A DNA stretch of 64,000 bases from Moniliella sp. 'wahieum' (GCA_003971905.1 RSEE01000015.1:620001-684000); one strand, 5' to 3'. Shown: positions 1 through 12,399, counted from the stretch's first letter. Program-made: numbers and translations. Notes: generated from the letters alone by a model not told the origin.

Positions 1-664
1 ACCCTCTCTTGTCTCGTGCTTGGTGGCTCCACCACCGAACATCGGCCATCGGTAGCCGGTCGGCAGTACCTCGTAACGCGTAACGCGAGCAACGGCGGCA
101 CCCAGAGGGCAACTTATTGTGCCATCGACCATCCGCACCTCCACAGCCGCCCAGCCACAAAAGCTGAGCGTCTCAGAATCCAAAATCTCGTGACCGAACT
201 TTTCTGGTCCTGAGGGTTAGCAGGATCCAGACAGCATTCGTACATTCTTGGTGCCCTCAGTATACTCAGTACCCGGTACTGAGTACCGTCATTGCGTTAG
301 CGCCTCAGTATCCTCAGGCTCTAATAATCCAGTCGCTAGTCTCGGGGCGGCGCCTTCTCGGGCCAACCACTGGTGCCGATCGACATTACCATCAGAATAT
401 CGAATCCGATCACCCATTATCGATCAACTGTTCATCGATCATGCACCACATCAGATCGCACCCTGTCCTGCATTGCGAAGTGCAATGCTTCAACTAGCTT
501 GGGCCGATTTACTCCACTTGTGCTTCTCATCAAGTCCACTTGCGCCTTGATCGATGATCTTTGGTGGCCATCCCGCATGCTCACTACGACCAAGCCCTGG
601 CCTCTCGCACCAATGCTCAAACATCCTCTATGTGCATGTCCGGTAACAAGAAATATATCATCGT
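1..664. other. Intergenic, no gene seen
   Basis: No open frame here resembles a known protein. The one clear structure is a perfect inverted repeat at 263-285, an 11-base arm (tactcagtacc), a one-base centre and its complement. Confidence 0.5.
263..285. repeat. Perfect palindrome built on TACTGAG/AGTACT
   Basis: An 11-bp arm, tactcagtacc, meets its exact reverse complement ggtactgagta with one base between. It belongs to the intergenic family of TGA-plus-palindromic-tetramer words (here TGA-GTAC). Confidence 0.8.
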
Positions 665-2583
665 TTAGGACGAACGCGGGGGCGACGCTGGTTGCGGTGG
701 GACAGGTTCATCACGCTCATCCCTTGCGGGATGGAGGGAGGGAGCGACCGGGACGGGCGCCACGGCGGTACCTGTGGCCGAGGGAGCTGGGGAATCGAAC
801 CCATTAGATTCGGGATTTGGCTTGCTGTCGTTCGGAGGTGGCGAGATCTCGGGGCGAGCAGGGGCGGGGCCAACGCCAGGTTCAAGAACCAAGGGGGGCG
901 TGGCTGAGGGAGCGTCGTGGGGGGTTTGGGGCGTGGCGCCCTGCACCGGCTGCACCTGCGTATCCGTCTGGTGCAGCGCGGCAGGCGCCTCCGCCGCCCG
1001 AGTAGCCGTAAGGCCTGCAATCGCGGTTTGCAGGTGCCCCAACACGTACTGATGCTGGGGTGAACACGTTCCTTCGGGTTGTTCCCGTACAAACCGGAGC
1101 AGCGTGCACACGGCCAAGTCGGCATCATGCAGCGAGATGGGCCCCTGGGGAGGCGGAGTGGAACGCCAGGGTGGTACGTTAGCCCCGGGTGACATGTTGG
1201 GTCCTTGCCACAGGGGACTCGGGTCGTTCCAGGTAGGCGACTGGTGCTTGGCACCAGGCAGGAGCGGATGCGAGCCCGTTGGGCGCATGCTGCTCCAGGT
1301 TGCGTTCCGGTCTGCCTGCGACACACACCAGAGAAGGGTCCATGAGGCGGTTCCGTGCCCGAAAGTCGGAAAGCCACGCATCGGATGGTTCGAAAGGGAG
1401 GCCGGGGGAGCCACTGAGCACATGACTGCCTGACGCACTTGCCTCCCGTTCTGGTGGCTGGCTTGCCCGCAGGCTCATGTCAATCTCAGCGGCCTTGGCG
1501 CGGAGCATGTGGTTGTCCGGGAGCGGCGCTCCTTCCGATGCCAGCCGATGCACGTATGCCAGCAACTTGCTCTCCAGCTCGGGGCGGCGGATGGCGATCT
1601 TGAGCAAGGAAGGGCTCGTCGACCTTCATGGCCAAGTACCGGTCCTTGTGCTTCAGAATTTTGCTCACTGTACTCCGCTCCAACCGAAAGAGCGCAGCAA
1701 TGTCACCCTGTTTCATTCCCGGATTAGCCACCGCGTGCTGACAGATCCGTTGTCGATCCGTATCGTCGATCCAAGTCTTGGCGCGCTTTTTGCCCCGAGG
1801 CTTGTCAGTCTTGGACACTTGGCTCACGTCGGGACTCGATACGACCAGTTTGCTCATCGTCTCATCATACCCGTGCGGAGGGGTGGAAACGTTCGGGGGA
1901 GACTGGACATGGGCTGTGAGGTGCGGCGCACTCAAATCTAGGCCATAACCTGGGAGGGGCGCGTAGCTCGGCTGCGACGCGATTAGCATGGGGACACAGC
2001 GGGGAAAACCAAACGCGGGGGAAACCAAACAAACTACTTCATGGTCAGGTGAGGCGACGTTGGCTGGATGGGTAAGATGGGTGCCTGGGCCATCGGGAGC
2101 GAGCAGCGACGTGGGTGCAGCAATGCCCGCGTTTGGGTTTGCGACGCGTGCGAGTTCGTGCTCTGCCTCGAGCACCGATTCAGGCTTGGACTCTATACGA
2201 TGGCATGCCTCTTCTTGTGGCGCCGAGGGGGGTGGTGGGATAGGAAGGACCAGCGCTGGGGTGATGGATGTCGGTGCAGGGGCGGCGGGGGGTTCCGAAA
2301 CCGATACAGACGAGGCCCTAGGCTCTGGCACAGGCGAGGCGGGGGAGCGGGGGCGGTGGGGAGGGATGGTGTGCGGAGGGTGCCTCCGGTGGGGAGGCAG
2401 ACATGGGGGCGGGAGGGCGCTATGGTGGGCGGGAGTGCGTTGGGGCTGGGCACGCGCGACGGGTTGATGGTCGCGCTGAGGGGCCGCTGGGCTGCGGCCG
2501 TCGTCGCGTCGGGCGGCTGTGTGAAAAGAGCGCTGGGGTGTGGCCTGCTCCTTCGCTCGGCCGAGAGGATTTGGAAGCCACAT
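665..2583 (-). CDS. HTH (psq/CENPB-type) DNA-binding protein
   Basis: A psq-like helix-turn-helix is encoded at about 1635-1773, with DRQRICQHAVANPGMKQGDI and ERSTVSKILKHKDRYL. A CENPB/Tc5-type HTH follows at about 1430-1607, with RPELESKLLAYVHRL and EPSDAWLSDFRARNRL. The N-terminus is long, Pro-rich and probably disordered. After the HTH pair comes a stretch (DADLAVCTLLRFVREQ) like the short helical tail of fungal HTH factors, then a Pro/Ser tail. No DDE transposase domain is visible, so this looks like a host regulator rather than an active transposon. A likely 66-nt intron lies at 1972-2037, with GCTAAT before CAG. The frame breaks between the two HTH motifs and again near 1325. The start at 2583 is uncertain; a start near 1860 would also keep both HTH motifs. 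Confidence 0.6.
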
Positions 2584-3091
2584 TGAAATCGGTGACTAGT
2601 GCCCGCGGGGACGCGTGACGCCTGACGTGTGACCGGTGACCACAGCACCATTGGATGGGGCTTTGTTCGTTTGAAACTAATCAGGTGGTTGGCTCTGGTA
2701 CTGGTGCTGTTTGTTTCCTCCCCTTCACAACGATTGCCTGGTGAAAAGGTATCACGACAGATTGTGGAGACACGATCGTACAGCTCTACGAGCTCTGTTA
2801 TTCTCAGTTCGATTCTGGGGGCAGTCACTTTTTTGGTGTCGTCGCATTGTGTTCGATTTTGACCGTCCCCCCTCTGCAAAGCCACCCCCCATGCAAAGCC
2901 ACCCCCTCCCCCTCTTCTCTCCATCACCACCCCATCTCAGTTCCATCTTCTGGCAGGGCACATAATGGGGGCATGCTACAGGGCGATGGAGTTGAATTCA
3001 TGTGATTGCGCCAAGAAGAGAGGGCTGTGAAGTGGCTGCGCACAGGGCAAAAAGGGGCGCAAGGAAACTGGAACACTGGCCGGCCAAAATC
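2584..3091. other. Intergenic with TGA heptads
   Basis: No gene seen. From 2616 four heptads follow in register (TGACGCC, TGACGTG, TGACCGG, TGACCAC). The remainder has pyrimidine-rich stretches. Confidence 0.5.
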
Positions 3092-5431
3092 TTACTGGTA
3101 CGACGCTTGCAATTGCTGTGTGACGGCATCCAAATCCAGCTGGAGCGTGGTGGCAATGAACTGGGCAACCTCCGTATTGTCCATGTTGCCCTTGAGGTCC
3201 GCAACGGCCGGAGCGCCATGCGCATACACATTGATATCGACCCCCGTGTGGCCTTGCGTGGACCAACCCACCTCGACCCGCCGCGAGACGAGGTCGGCAA
3301 TGGCGCGGCGACAAGTATCATGTGTGTTGATTGGGGGCACCATCATGGCAGCTTGCGCCGACTCGGGTTCGAGCCAATCCAGACAGGCCATCACACCCGC
3401 CACCTCTTCATCCCGCACGGGCCCACCAGTCTTAGGACCAAATCCTGCTCCCCCCTGGCCAAGAATCTGGATCCGTACCCACTCTTCCAGCTTGGACTTG
3501 GAAACGGGCTGGTGCGATGCCGAGGCGGCTGTGACATGGGCCACCAGTTTGCGACTCAACGTGGCCGCGCTGGCCTTGGCGTGGATGAGGCGTTCAGGGT
3601 AGTAGGCGTAGTTGGGGTACGCTGGGGTCAGTTGCCGCCCGAGAGTCAGCCCCCCAGTCTCGTGGTCCGAGGTGGAGATGAGGATGGTCTCCTCCTCCTC
3701 ATTGTTGTGCGCATCGACCCAGGCCGAGACAGCAGCAATGGTGTCCTGGTACGCGGAAGCCTCGAACGCATGGCACGCCGGGTCATTCTCGTGTGCACAC
3801 AGGTCGATCTGAGAGCCTTCGATCATGAGCATAAACCCATTCTCGTTGGTTTGGTCGCCATGGAGAGCATGGATGGCGCCCATGCCCAACTCTTTGAGGG
3901 AAGGCCAGCGCGCGTGGGCTTCCTCCTCGGACCCCGGGTGGGTAGCGAGAAGCTGCAGACGGTCCACCTCGTACGGCGTGTTGTAAGGCGCCATCAATCC
4001 AAGGAACGGAATTGCAGTACCCGTCGCTCTTGGCCTTCAACACTTCTGGCACCCAAGTAGACCGGTCCCCCATCGGACCCGACACCTCATGCTCCATAAG
4101 AGCTGGTGTCAATTCGGCTGCACCGTGGGCGCCCGATCCAGTGGGCTGGGACCGGATCCCTTCGGCATCCAACCACGAGGCCGCGACGTTCCACTCCCCC
4201 AGACGAGCTTCGGAAAGCAGATCGACAGTGTCCTTGCGGCAGCTGAGGGGGTGGGTCGAAGGCAGGAAGGCGCACGCACCTCCGCCAATAGCCAAATCGA
4301 CGGTGCGAGGATACGTTGTAGTGCTGGTCCCCTGCGTCGTGCTAGGGCGGGTAGAGAGACCATTGAGACTGCCACGGACAATGTGTTCTGCAATCAGAGG
4401 CTCCATCGACCGATCATCCGCATGCGAGATAAAGCAGGCTGGCGTAGCGTCCGTCAGACGCGACGTGACCACTACGCCGGTCAAAAGCCCCTTTTGCAGC
4501 TTGGCCGCTTCGAACAGGGTGGCCACAGGACTGGACCCCCCGGCCAGACACATTGGCACCACACCAATCGCACCGTTGTAGCTCTTGACTGCCGAAGCAA
4601 ATGCGGTAGCTCCCGCGGCCGAGTCGGTCACCAGGCTGTCGGTGCTCATCGAACGGTGTTGACCAACGAGGAACTTGTCCAGCGGCAGCTGGGCCGGAGG
4701 AGGGTGCACCGGCGCACTTGCATCGGCACTCTTGGCCGACAAAGCCTGGGTAAACGCTCGAGTCAACGTTTCACTAGCGGGCCCAAACCCATCCGAGATC
4801 ATGAAGATCACGTTGGTCATCTTGGGTGCTTTGCCTTTATGGGTGGCCAGGGCAACCGCCTGCGCAGGGCTATGGGCGTCGTGCTGGTAGGCATGGCGCA
4901 TGCGACGGAGCGCCTGGCCTGGGCAAGGCACCGACGGGCGCATTATGGCCAGCGTTCCCGCCATGACAACAAAGGTCAACATCAAAACGAAACGCAACCC
5001 AGGCCGGCGTGGGGCGGGGGACGGGACGGGGGCAAGCCGAAGGGGTGGTTGGGGACGCTTTTCATCGAGCTTGGGGCGGGGGGCAATGACTGCGCCTCTT
5101 CCGAATCGGAGCCCTGTTCGTCCACCGACACTGCCACATACGGGTGGTCGAGCGGACTGATAGCGCCCGGGGGCGGGCGAAGACAAGGGAGGTGGGCGGC
5201 AGAGTAAGCAGGAGGCTGGGCTGTGTGGGCGCCAGTGCGCTGGCCCGCGGGAGCACCGGGTTGCTGGCGGGGCGGGGGGTGCCGCGTCGCGGCCGGTAGA
5301 ACGAGTGGGAGGGGCGGGGGTGGGGTCGGCGGAGCCCGCGGAGCGGCGGGGAGGAGCTGGCATGGCGGTGGCGGCGGGAGGGACGGGTGGGATGGCGGTG
5401 TGGACGTACGAAAGGGGCTCAGGGGAGGCAT
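3092..5431 (-). CDS. PHO8: Vacuolar-type alkaline phosphatase (Pho8-like)
   Basis: A repressible phosphomonoesterase with an N-terminal signal anchor. A Pro-rich, acidic cytosolic tail (DHPYVAVSVDEQGSDSEEA) precedes one membrane helix (FVLMLTFVVMAGTLAIM) and the lumenal catalytic domain. The metal site appears as MISDGFGPASE and the phosphoserine motif as VTDSAAGATAFASA. Further ligands lie in LMIEGSQIDLCAHEND and in DHETGG. The C-terminal crown and ligand region ends with QGHTGVDINVYAHG. The family is normally 500-600 residues, which fits. Two or more frame breaks occur, one in the C-run before the membrane helix (near 5030) and one before FLGLMAPYNTPYEVDR (near 4010). The start is the ATG at 5431, chosen because the acidic tail reads in that frame. 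In yeast Pho8 acts in the vacuole and is induced by phosphate starvation; I see no clear Pho4 site. Confidence 0.88.
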
Positions 5432-5784
5432 GCAGGCGGGCGGGGCTGATTGAGTGAGGACTGATTAAGATTGGTGATTGCATGTTGAACCGAGTGTGGA
5501 GATAACCGGCGAGCCCTCTAAGATCTAACCGGTAACCCAGCTCTGCAACCGACTGGGGCACGTTGGCCGCCCCACGTGCGACGACGCTCCAATCGATGCG
5601 CTTCTCCGTCCTCTCGCCTTCTGTCCGCGCTCGTGGACGGGGGCACTCCTGCCTCAGGCCTGAGCCTCAGGCCTCACCTCGCCACCTATGCATGCTATGT
5701 CCAGACCAGCGACCGACGTGCCTTGCTTCCGCTCTCTCCAGCTCGGGAACAGGTTAAATAGAATGACGCACCCCCTCCCGCCGC
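5432..5784. other. Short intergenic spacer
   Basis: No gene seen. At 5651-5675 there are inverted copies of TGAGGCC (cctcaggcctgagcctcaggcc). Confidence 0.5.
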
Positions 5785-8774
5785 CTACTCCTCCGTCTCG
5801 AGCGAGAAGACGCGGTCGGCATACACGTGCAGCACAAACGCTCCTGTCCACGGCGCAAACGTAGACAGCACCAGTCGATGCTCGCCGGCGGGGACAGGCG
5901 ACGAGGGCAGCCAAGCGCCCGCGAGCGAATCGGTGTAGGCGCCGCTGGTGGCAACGGCGGTGCCCAATGGCCTGCTGCGGAGTAAACAGGCTGACGTTGG
6001 CAAATGGCCGTGGGGCACCTGGCACGCCATACGCAACCAGGCGCGCCTGGAGATGCGCAGCGGTGGCCAAAACCACCCGGACCGAGGGGTTGCGTGCGTA
6101 CTGCCCTCGTGCATGGGACGGGGATCCAGCCGCATAGCCTCGTACCACCACAGCGTTCGGGCCGGCATCCACTTCGGCCGCTGCGGGCACAGCCACCGCC
6201 TCGTCTCTTGCCCACACGCCGTAGGCCGAGCGGGGAAACAGGGCTCCCCTCCGGTGGGAGGAAGCGCGTAGTGAGGGGCACGGTGGATTCAAGTTGGAGG
6301 CTAAACTCGGCTTCCACCCGGATCGTAGGTGGACACGACAAGCGTATACGTTCCCGGGGCGAGCGAGCGAGCGGAAAAGGAGACCAAGCCACTGTCGTAC
6401 GGACCCGTCGAGCCCACCACCACCACTTTGCTCTCCCCGTTGGCACCGAAAGAGTGGACACGCGCCCCCCCGTGGAGCGCACGAGGTGAGCGGCGACCAA
6501 GGCATCCGCCTGGGCACAGTGCAGCGCCACCCGCACATCGGCCTCGGACGTAACTCCAACGGACCATTGCGGGTTGTGCAAAAACGTGGGATGAAGGGAG
6601 CTCCCGCCGGCAGACCGAGCCTTCCATTGGCCTGACAGCACAACGTGATGAGGCAAGTCGAGTGACGGCACGGTCAACTCGGGGGCGCGGGGAGAGAATG
6701 GTCAAGCTGAACCGAGCTTCTGCCATCTCCTCCTTCTTGGACGGGACGCAGGACGCAGTGATGAGAATGTCCTGCCGCCCTCGGCGGGCGCAAGGGGGAT
6801 CTTGTGCATGCACTGGGGCGCATCCAGCCAGTACACCCGTTGACGCGTATCACGCGCCTGGACCAACCGCTCGTACGCCTCTCTGAGCCTTCCGCCGTTG
6901 TCTCGACCAGTTGAGCGAGATGTGGTTGGCATGAGCGGCGGTGGGGGTAGATGTCGTTCGAGCAACACCCATACCTCCCCTTCCTCGCCCGAGGGCGCGA
7001 GGGTAAGGACAAACTGTTTGCTCGTAGCAAATTCGCACCCGCCTTGGCCTGCACGCGGGGGGTCCACGAAACGTGAGCGGTGGTGTTGTGTGCCCAGAGA
7101 GCCGGGTTAAGGGTGAGAAAGACGGATCCCATGCGGGTACAGAACTCGGTCCAGCCCAAATCCATTGTCCGTGCCAGGTACTGCTCTTTGCCCGCCGACA
7201 GACCAAATCCCTCCAAGTGGGAAGCAAGCGCCTCGTCGGCATGGAGGCGATACAATTCTTTTCGTTGCGCCGACCAAGGATTGAGAAGCGTAATCCTCCG
7301 CTCCCCAGTCGAGGTAACATACATATCCACCACCGCATACGCATGCGAGGTAACCAGCAGCCCGCCCGACACGACAAACGCTTCTTCTGCCCAGCTCACC
7401 CCGCACGGCGTACCGGCGGTCAAAAGGCAACCAGGCTTGTTAAACGCCGCATAGATCCGCTGCCAGGCCCGTTCGGGACGAAACTTGCTCCGGTCCGCAA
7501 TGGAGACACCATGGGAGAGATCAATGTGCTCTGGCACCCATCCCGATAGGGCACGTAGGTCCACGCCTGGATCCGAGCCGTTGAAGCTGTATCCGCCCCC
7601 TGTCCTGCGAGGCAAAGGTACGCCTTCTCCATTAGCCGGGCCAGATTTGCTTCCCGTCGAGGGTGCGTGCACAGACCAATTCGCTTCTACTTGTGGCAAC
7701 TCGTCATCACGACGGCCAAGCGATCGATCCCGTTGAAAACAGTTGATGCGGTTAGACGTTGTCAGAGGCGGGAGAGGGCACCCCACGCTCTTGGGTAGAT
7801 CCGCTGGCGCACGAGCTGGCAAGGATACAATGAGGAGGGGGGGGGGGGGTTAGAGGCAACCCAACGAGACAAAGTAGCAGGGAGATACGTACGTTGGAGC
7901 CCCACCTGCAGTCGTGCAAGACCATGGCCTGCAAGGCCACCACAGTACTGCAATCGGCCACGCGGTCCTGCACCAGCGCATCGGCTGTCAGGCCCTTGTC
8001 CTCATACACCACCCTGCCTGGGAGAGCAGGAGGAAGTGGGCGTCGGCCGCCGTTTGTTCCTCCGACAGTGGAGGGCGGGGCAGCGGGGGTGGGGGCACGC
8101 GTACCGCCTCTGGGGACCAGGCGGGGAGCGCATGGCCCATGATCACGCCAGAAAGCCGAAGGACGCGATCTTGGCTTTCGGCACTTAACACGTCCTCTTG
8201 CGGCGCCTTGACGGCCGGACGGGCGGCTTTGATGCTCTCTCCGCGCTTGATGAGGAGGGAGAGATGGGTCTTGAGTTTTTGCTGGCTGGGGGCCGAGGCC
8301 GGCGGGGCAGAAGGGTAGTGCGCCACAAGCCACAGGTACCGCTGGCCCGCATCAAAGTAGGCCTGCAATGCCTGGTCCAGCTCGCCGGCAAGCTCGAGCT
8401 TGGTAGCCTGCGTGCCGCGCGCTTTGGCCTCCTGCAGCTTGGTGGACCAGGTGGTGAGTGCGCTGGACGAGGACGGGCAAGGCGAGCGGGGGGGCGAGGA
8501 GGAGGGGAGGGGAACGGGGATGCGGAGGCAGAGGCAGAGGCAGAGGCAGAGCCGGAGGCAGAGGCCGAGGCGGATGGGACGGCAGCTGGGGCGGACAGCG
8601 CAGAGGGCCCGGGCGAAGCGGAGCGGAGCGGCGCTGGTTCGGCCGCAGCGGCGAGAGGAGGCGCATGCTCGCGGCGTGGGGCAGCCAGGCAGCGTCCTGC
8701 GGTTCGGTCTGCCTGGGGCTGCCAGTAGCCTCGGCCTGCGCCTGGGATTGCGGTTGGTTGTCTGTCGCGGCCAT
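5785..8774 (-). CDS. RIM13: MIT-domain calpain protease, Rim13/PalB-like
   Basis: A cysteine protease of the calpain-7/PalB type, which in fungi processes Rim101/PacC in the alkaline-pH pathway on ESCRT-III. The N-terminus (MAATDNQ at 8774) leads through a Ser/Ala/Pro linker to a MIT-like helix pair (QATKLELAGELDQALQAYF, GQRYLWLVAHY). The protease core shows the catalytic-Cys segment VADCSTVVALQ, the PalB-type GYSFNGSDPGVDLRALSGW, the catalytic-His segment SHAYAVVDMY and the Asn segment ITLLNPWSAQ. Beta-sandwich domain III repeats follow, such as PGTYTLVVSTYDPG and ending GEHRLVLSTFAPWTG. A 77-nt intron lies at 7816-7892 (GTACGT, CTAAC, CAG). The coding sequence is spread over all three frames with about eight breaks, the worst case in the window. 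A pseudogene is possible, but neighbouring essential genes show the same kind of breaks. Confidence 0.75.
8515..8575. repeat. GAGGCA hexamer microsatellite in the calpain linker
   Basis: About seven near-perfect copies of gaggca on the plus strand. On the minus strand one frame encodes alternating Ser-Ala. It lies in the N-terminal linker of the calpain gene, between the start and the MIT-like helices. Confidence 0.75.
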
Positions 8775-9112
8775 CGCCAACCCAGTAATCACCGAAGCCA
8801 CCCATCCACTGTATCTGATACGCCCAGGCGTGACTGCCCCGCTGACGCAACCCTAGTGCTGCGTTACCACTCATGTCTGGCCCCTCTATGTGCTCCGCAT
8901 GCTTCATCTATGTTCGTTCTGTCTGCACACCTACCTGCCTTCGCTCGCTGCGGATCCCCTGTAGCCTGCCACTCAACACACACACACACCAGGCAGAGGG
9001 AAAGTGACTGTCTTTGGTTCTGGTTCTGCTGCCACGCGCCCACGTAGGGCGGATGACACCGAGCAGTGCACGCCCGGGCGGCGCTTCAAGCTTCAAGCTT
9101 CTCAAGCTGGAG
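8775..9112. other. Spacer between calpain and Abp1 genes
   Basis: No gene seen. It holds a short CA run near 8980 and TTCAAGC heptads at 9083-9110 (TGAAGCT on the other strand). It is the 3' flank of Abp1 and the 5' flank of the calpain gene. Confidence 0.5.
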
Positions 9113-11243
9113 TTAGCGTAGCTCGACATAGTTGGACGGGAAGTAACCCTCGCTGCCCGTTCGTGGGTTGACGCCTTGCCACCACTCGTCCGACGGATAC
9201 TCAATCTGGATCAGCTCGTCGCCCTCGGCAAACGACAGCTCCGTCTCGTCGCCCGCTTCATAGTCGTACAGCGCCACTGCCGTTTGGCCTTGGTCGGTCG
9301 CTGCAGGGGCAGCGGCAGCCGGAGGGGGGCGGGGGCGGCGGTGGGGCGGCGCCAAATCTTCTTCCGGCTCGGCTGCCGGGGCTGGAGGAGGTGGCGGAGG
9401 AGGAGGAGGAGGAGGAGGAGGAGCGCTGCTTCCTCTTCCTCCATGGCCACTGGCGCAGGAGGGGGCGGCGGAGGAGGAGGAGGAGGGGCGCAGCTTCCTC
9501 TTCTTCCACCTCGGCCGAGGGCATAGGAGGTGGAGGCGGAGGCGGAGGGGGCGCTGCCTCTTCCTCCGGTTCCACTTGGACCGGCGCAGGCGGAGGAGGG
9601 GCGGCGGAGGCGCCGGAACTGCCTCTCCTGCCTCTTCACCTCCACATACGACGCCGGGAACAGACCCGTCGTTCCATCTGCGCCGTACCCGACCACCACC
9701 CTTCATCCGTCATGTCCAAGTTGGTTACCTTCATCCCCTCCTCCAGAGTCAGCTCTCCCTCTTCTTCTGCCGCATAGTCATACACCGCAATCGCCACGGG
9801 ACCTTCCCCGCCCAGGTTCGTGGCAGCCAGGGACGTGGTTACGGCGGCCACTTCGGGTTCGGGCTGAGACCCAACAGCAAAAGCAGGAGCGGCCGGCGGA
9901 GGCGGGGGCGGGGCTGGAGCTGCCTCCTCTTCCTGCGGGTGGTTGAACATGGCCCGTGCTGCGCCAAATCCAGCAGCTGCGCCAGCGCCAACCGCAGCAC
10001 CCGTAGCCACACCCCCAAACGACGGAGTAGGCTTGGGTGTGGACTCGAGCGAAGCGGCAGACTGGGCCTCCTCAGCTTCCCGAGCTTTGCGCGCCTGTTC
10101 CTGGCGCTGGGACCAGGTCAGCTTGCCAGTGTTGTGGGCGCGCGGGATAGGAGCCGGCTCGGGTTCAGCAGGCTGGTTGAAGGGGAAACGGTTCATAGCC
10201 AACTTGCCCGGCTTGAGCTTGACGGGCTCGTAGGTGGTACCCACTGGCTGAATTCGGTCGGCCTCCTCAGGCTCCTCAACCTTGGGCTTCGGCGCAGCCG
10301 GCGCAGGAGCAGGAGCAGGAGCAGGAGGAGTAGGGACAAGCAGGGAGCGGCACGGAGCGTGTCACGCTCGGCTTGGGTGAACCAAACGCCGGACCGCGCG
10401 ACCGGAGCAGGACCTCGGAACGCACCTGGTGCTGCGGTAGCTGCAGACGCGGTAGCGTTGGCCGCTCGAATGCCGAAGGCTTGGGTGCTGCAAACTCATC
10501 ATCGTCGTCGTGCGCAGGCGCTGTCTTGACGCCGCCGAATCCACCAGGGGCAGGGGCGCCGAACCGATGTGCCGGAGCAGGGGTGGGCTTGTTGGGCGGC
10601 GGCCGAGGCGCCGAGGTGCCGACTCATCCACGCGTCCCGAGGCCGCGCGCACGAATCTCGGCCAATTCGTTTTTCCTCTGCTGGTAGCGGTACCGGTAGG
10701 TGTGATGGGCTCGGGCTTGGCGTGGGCTTGGAGCGCCTTGATATCAGGGGTCCCGATCGGCTTGTACGCCGTACCAACGGCCGCAATGGGCGTCGGACGA
10801 GCATGGGCAGCGTCCCCGGCAACGGAATACTTGGCGCCCGACGAGTCAGTCACTTTCTTCATGATGGCTTTCGGGTCGACATCGTCATCGTCGCGAGCCT
10901 GAATGGTAACGTGAGCCGGGGTAAGGAAGCGAGCGACGGCCTGGGAGTGGGAGGGGAAGAGACCCTTTTTGGTCGTGGGCACGCCTTCGCCGCACCAATT
11001 GATGAGCACAAACTTGGGCAGCTGGGTGTTGGGGTCAATGACCCGGACATAGGCATACATGATCTTGCCGTCGCTGAACTCGTCGGCAACATCGGCAAGG
11101 GAGCCGCTGCCCTCGGCGTGGACGCGGAGGTCGTTGGAAAAGCCGCGCTCGTAGGAGAGGATGAGGTAGTCCTCGGATCCGTTGCGCACCGCCTCATAGG
11201 CGGTGCGGATCTGAGGGGAGGTCAGGTTGACCTGCAGCGACAT
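9113..11243 (-). CDS. ABP1: Actin-binding protein Abp1 (ADF-H plus two SH3)
   Basis: A cortical-actin patch adaptor linking F-actin to endocytic proteins. The start at 11243 gives MSLQVNLTSPQIRTAYEAVR, the opening of an ADF-H/drebrin domain that continues through SEDYLILSYERGFSNDLRV and FVLINWCGEGVPTTKKG. A central region carries QRKNELAEIRARGLG and WSQRQEQARKAREAEEA, typical of fungal Abp1. SH3-1 runs IAVYDYAAEEEGELTLEEG ... EGWWSG ... GLFPASYVEV. A repetitive acidic/polyproline linker separates it from SH3-2, VALYDYEAGDETELSFAEG ... SDEWWQGVN ... GYFPSNYVELR, which ends the protein. Both SH3 domains keep the ALYDY, WW and NYV signatures. At least four frame breaks lie in the linkers and in SH3-1. 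The start sits directly at the domain edge, so it is firm. Confidence 0.88.
9385..9590. repeat. GGA/GGC-rich repeat coding an acidic/polyproline linker
   Basis: Plus-strand purine runs (gga)n interrupted by near-identical blocks. On the minus strand the blocks encode alternating Glu-rich and Pro-rich segments (EEEEAA, then PPPPPPPP), repeated about three times between the SH3 domains of Abp1. Confidence 0.7.
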
Positions 11244-12399
11244 GGTGGGGGGGGGGGCAGAGGCCGAGGCAGGCCGCCGAGAGCAGACGAAGCAGGCTGC
11301 TGGCAAGACTGCGGTGCGAGCGCAAGACAGCAGTGTCCCCTGCATGCGCAGCGCCCGCCTGGGCCAGCGGAGCACTGAGGCTGAGCTCAGCCTGCGCTGA
11401 GCTCGTGACCACGCACGCCAGCACGGCGCCCGTGTGACGTGGATGGCGGGCCGTGCACGCGGCGGAGACTGCAATTGAAATGCGGTTTAGATGTTTAACG
11501 TTTACCCCAGCCAGCGGAATCGAAGCAGGCTGAGCGGAATGAGCACTGGGGGCAGGCGGCACCGGCCTCCGCATCACCAGATGATTGAACTCTGAACTTT
11601 CTGAACGTTCAGCTTACGCGTTACGCTTGAATATTGTACCGCGGGCGCTGCGCCAGCACGCAGCGCGGTGGCACGCAGCACCGGCGCTGGTCAAGTTGGC
11701 GATGCAGATGGCGTGCCAGCGCCCCAGCCCAGCCCAGCTGGCACCTGCATCATGCATCATGCATCGCATCACATGTCACAGGCCCACCCGGCAGAGCACG
11801 GCTTCATGCAATCACCCTCGCCGTGACAGTCACCTCCTGCGGCAAGGTCTGTAGCTATAACATTTCACCTGCTGCACTGCCGTCTCGCCACTGTGATGCA
11901 TGCTGCACCATGTGACTAGTGACTAGGACCTACTCGGTACGCGCTAAGCTACAAGTCCTATTATGCTTAAGGCTCAGGCGCTCAGGCGCTCCGGCCTCCG
12001 GCGGAGACGTCACGCGTCACGTGTCACAGTCTCAGGCACCATGCATGAGATCATGAGACCGACGCTCAGGCAGAGCGCTCCGCTGATCTCAGCCTCAGGC
12101 TCAGCGCCTCAGCGCTGACTACGCTTACAGGCCAGCCGCCCCGTTCGGAGGCTCGAATTCAATGCGCTCAGGTACTCAGTACTAGTACTCTGTACTCCGT
12201 ACTCCGTCCTCGTAGTCCCTCCGGAGGACGATCGACGTTCGGCTCGCCTGGCCCAGTCCCCTTGGCTCCGCGTGGGCGCACCACTCTCCGCTCGGCCATC
12301 CCTGTGCTGCCCTGCCTCTCCTCACCCCCACCTCCACCTCCACCCCCCGCGCCGCTTTCTTTTCTCTCGCGCGCTGCGTCCAGCTCCGCCCGCTCCACC
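11244..12399. other. Intergenic, rich in heptad repeats
   Basis: No gene is supported. TGA/TCA heptads are dense here: TGCATCA tandem at 11746-11765, TGACTAG at about 11912-11926, a run of GTCACNN heptads at 12009-12029, and AGTACT words at 12168-12206. An 8-mer CTCAGGCG is doubled near 11972. It separates the minus-strand Abp1 gene from a plus-strand gene, so it is a divergent promoter region. Confidence 0.5.

Noticed and set aside
785-805. tRNA B-box-like GGTTCGATTCC on the minus strand
   Set aside because: No acceptor, D or anticodon stems can be formed around it, and it lies in a Pro/Ser coding tail.
3002-4060. 352-codon plus-strand frame
   Set aside because: Antisense shadow of the alkaline phosphatase gene; the minus strand carries the catalytic motifs.
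5785-8774. Calling the calpain gene a pseudogene
   Set aside because: It has many frame breaks, but essential neighbours have the same kind at similar density, so decay specific to this gene is not shown.
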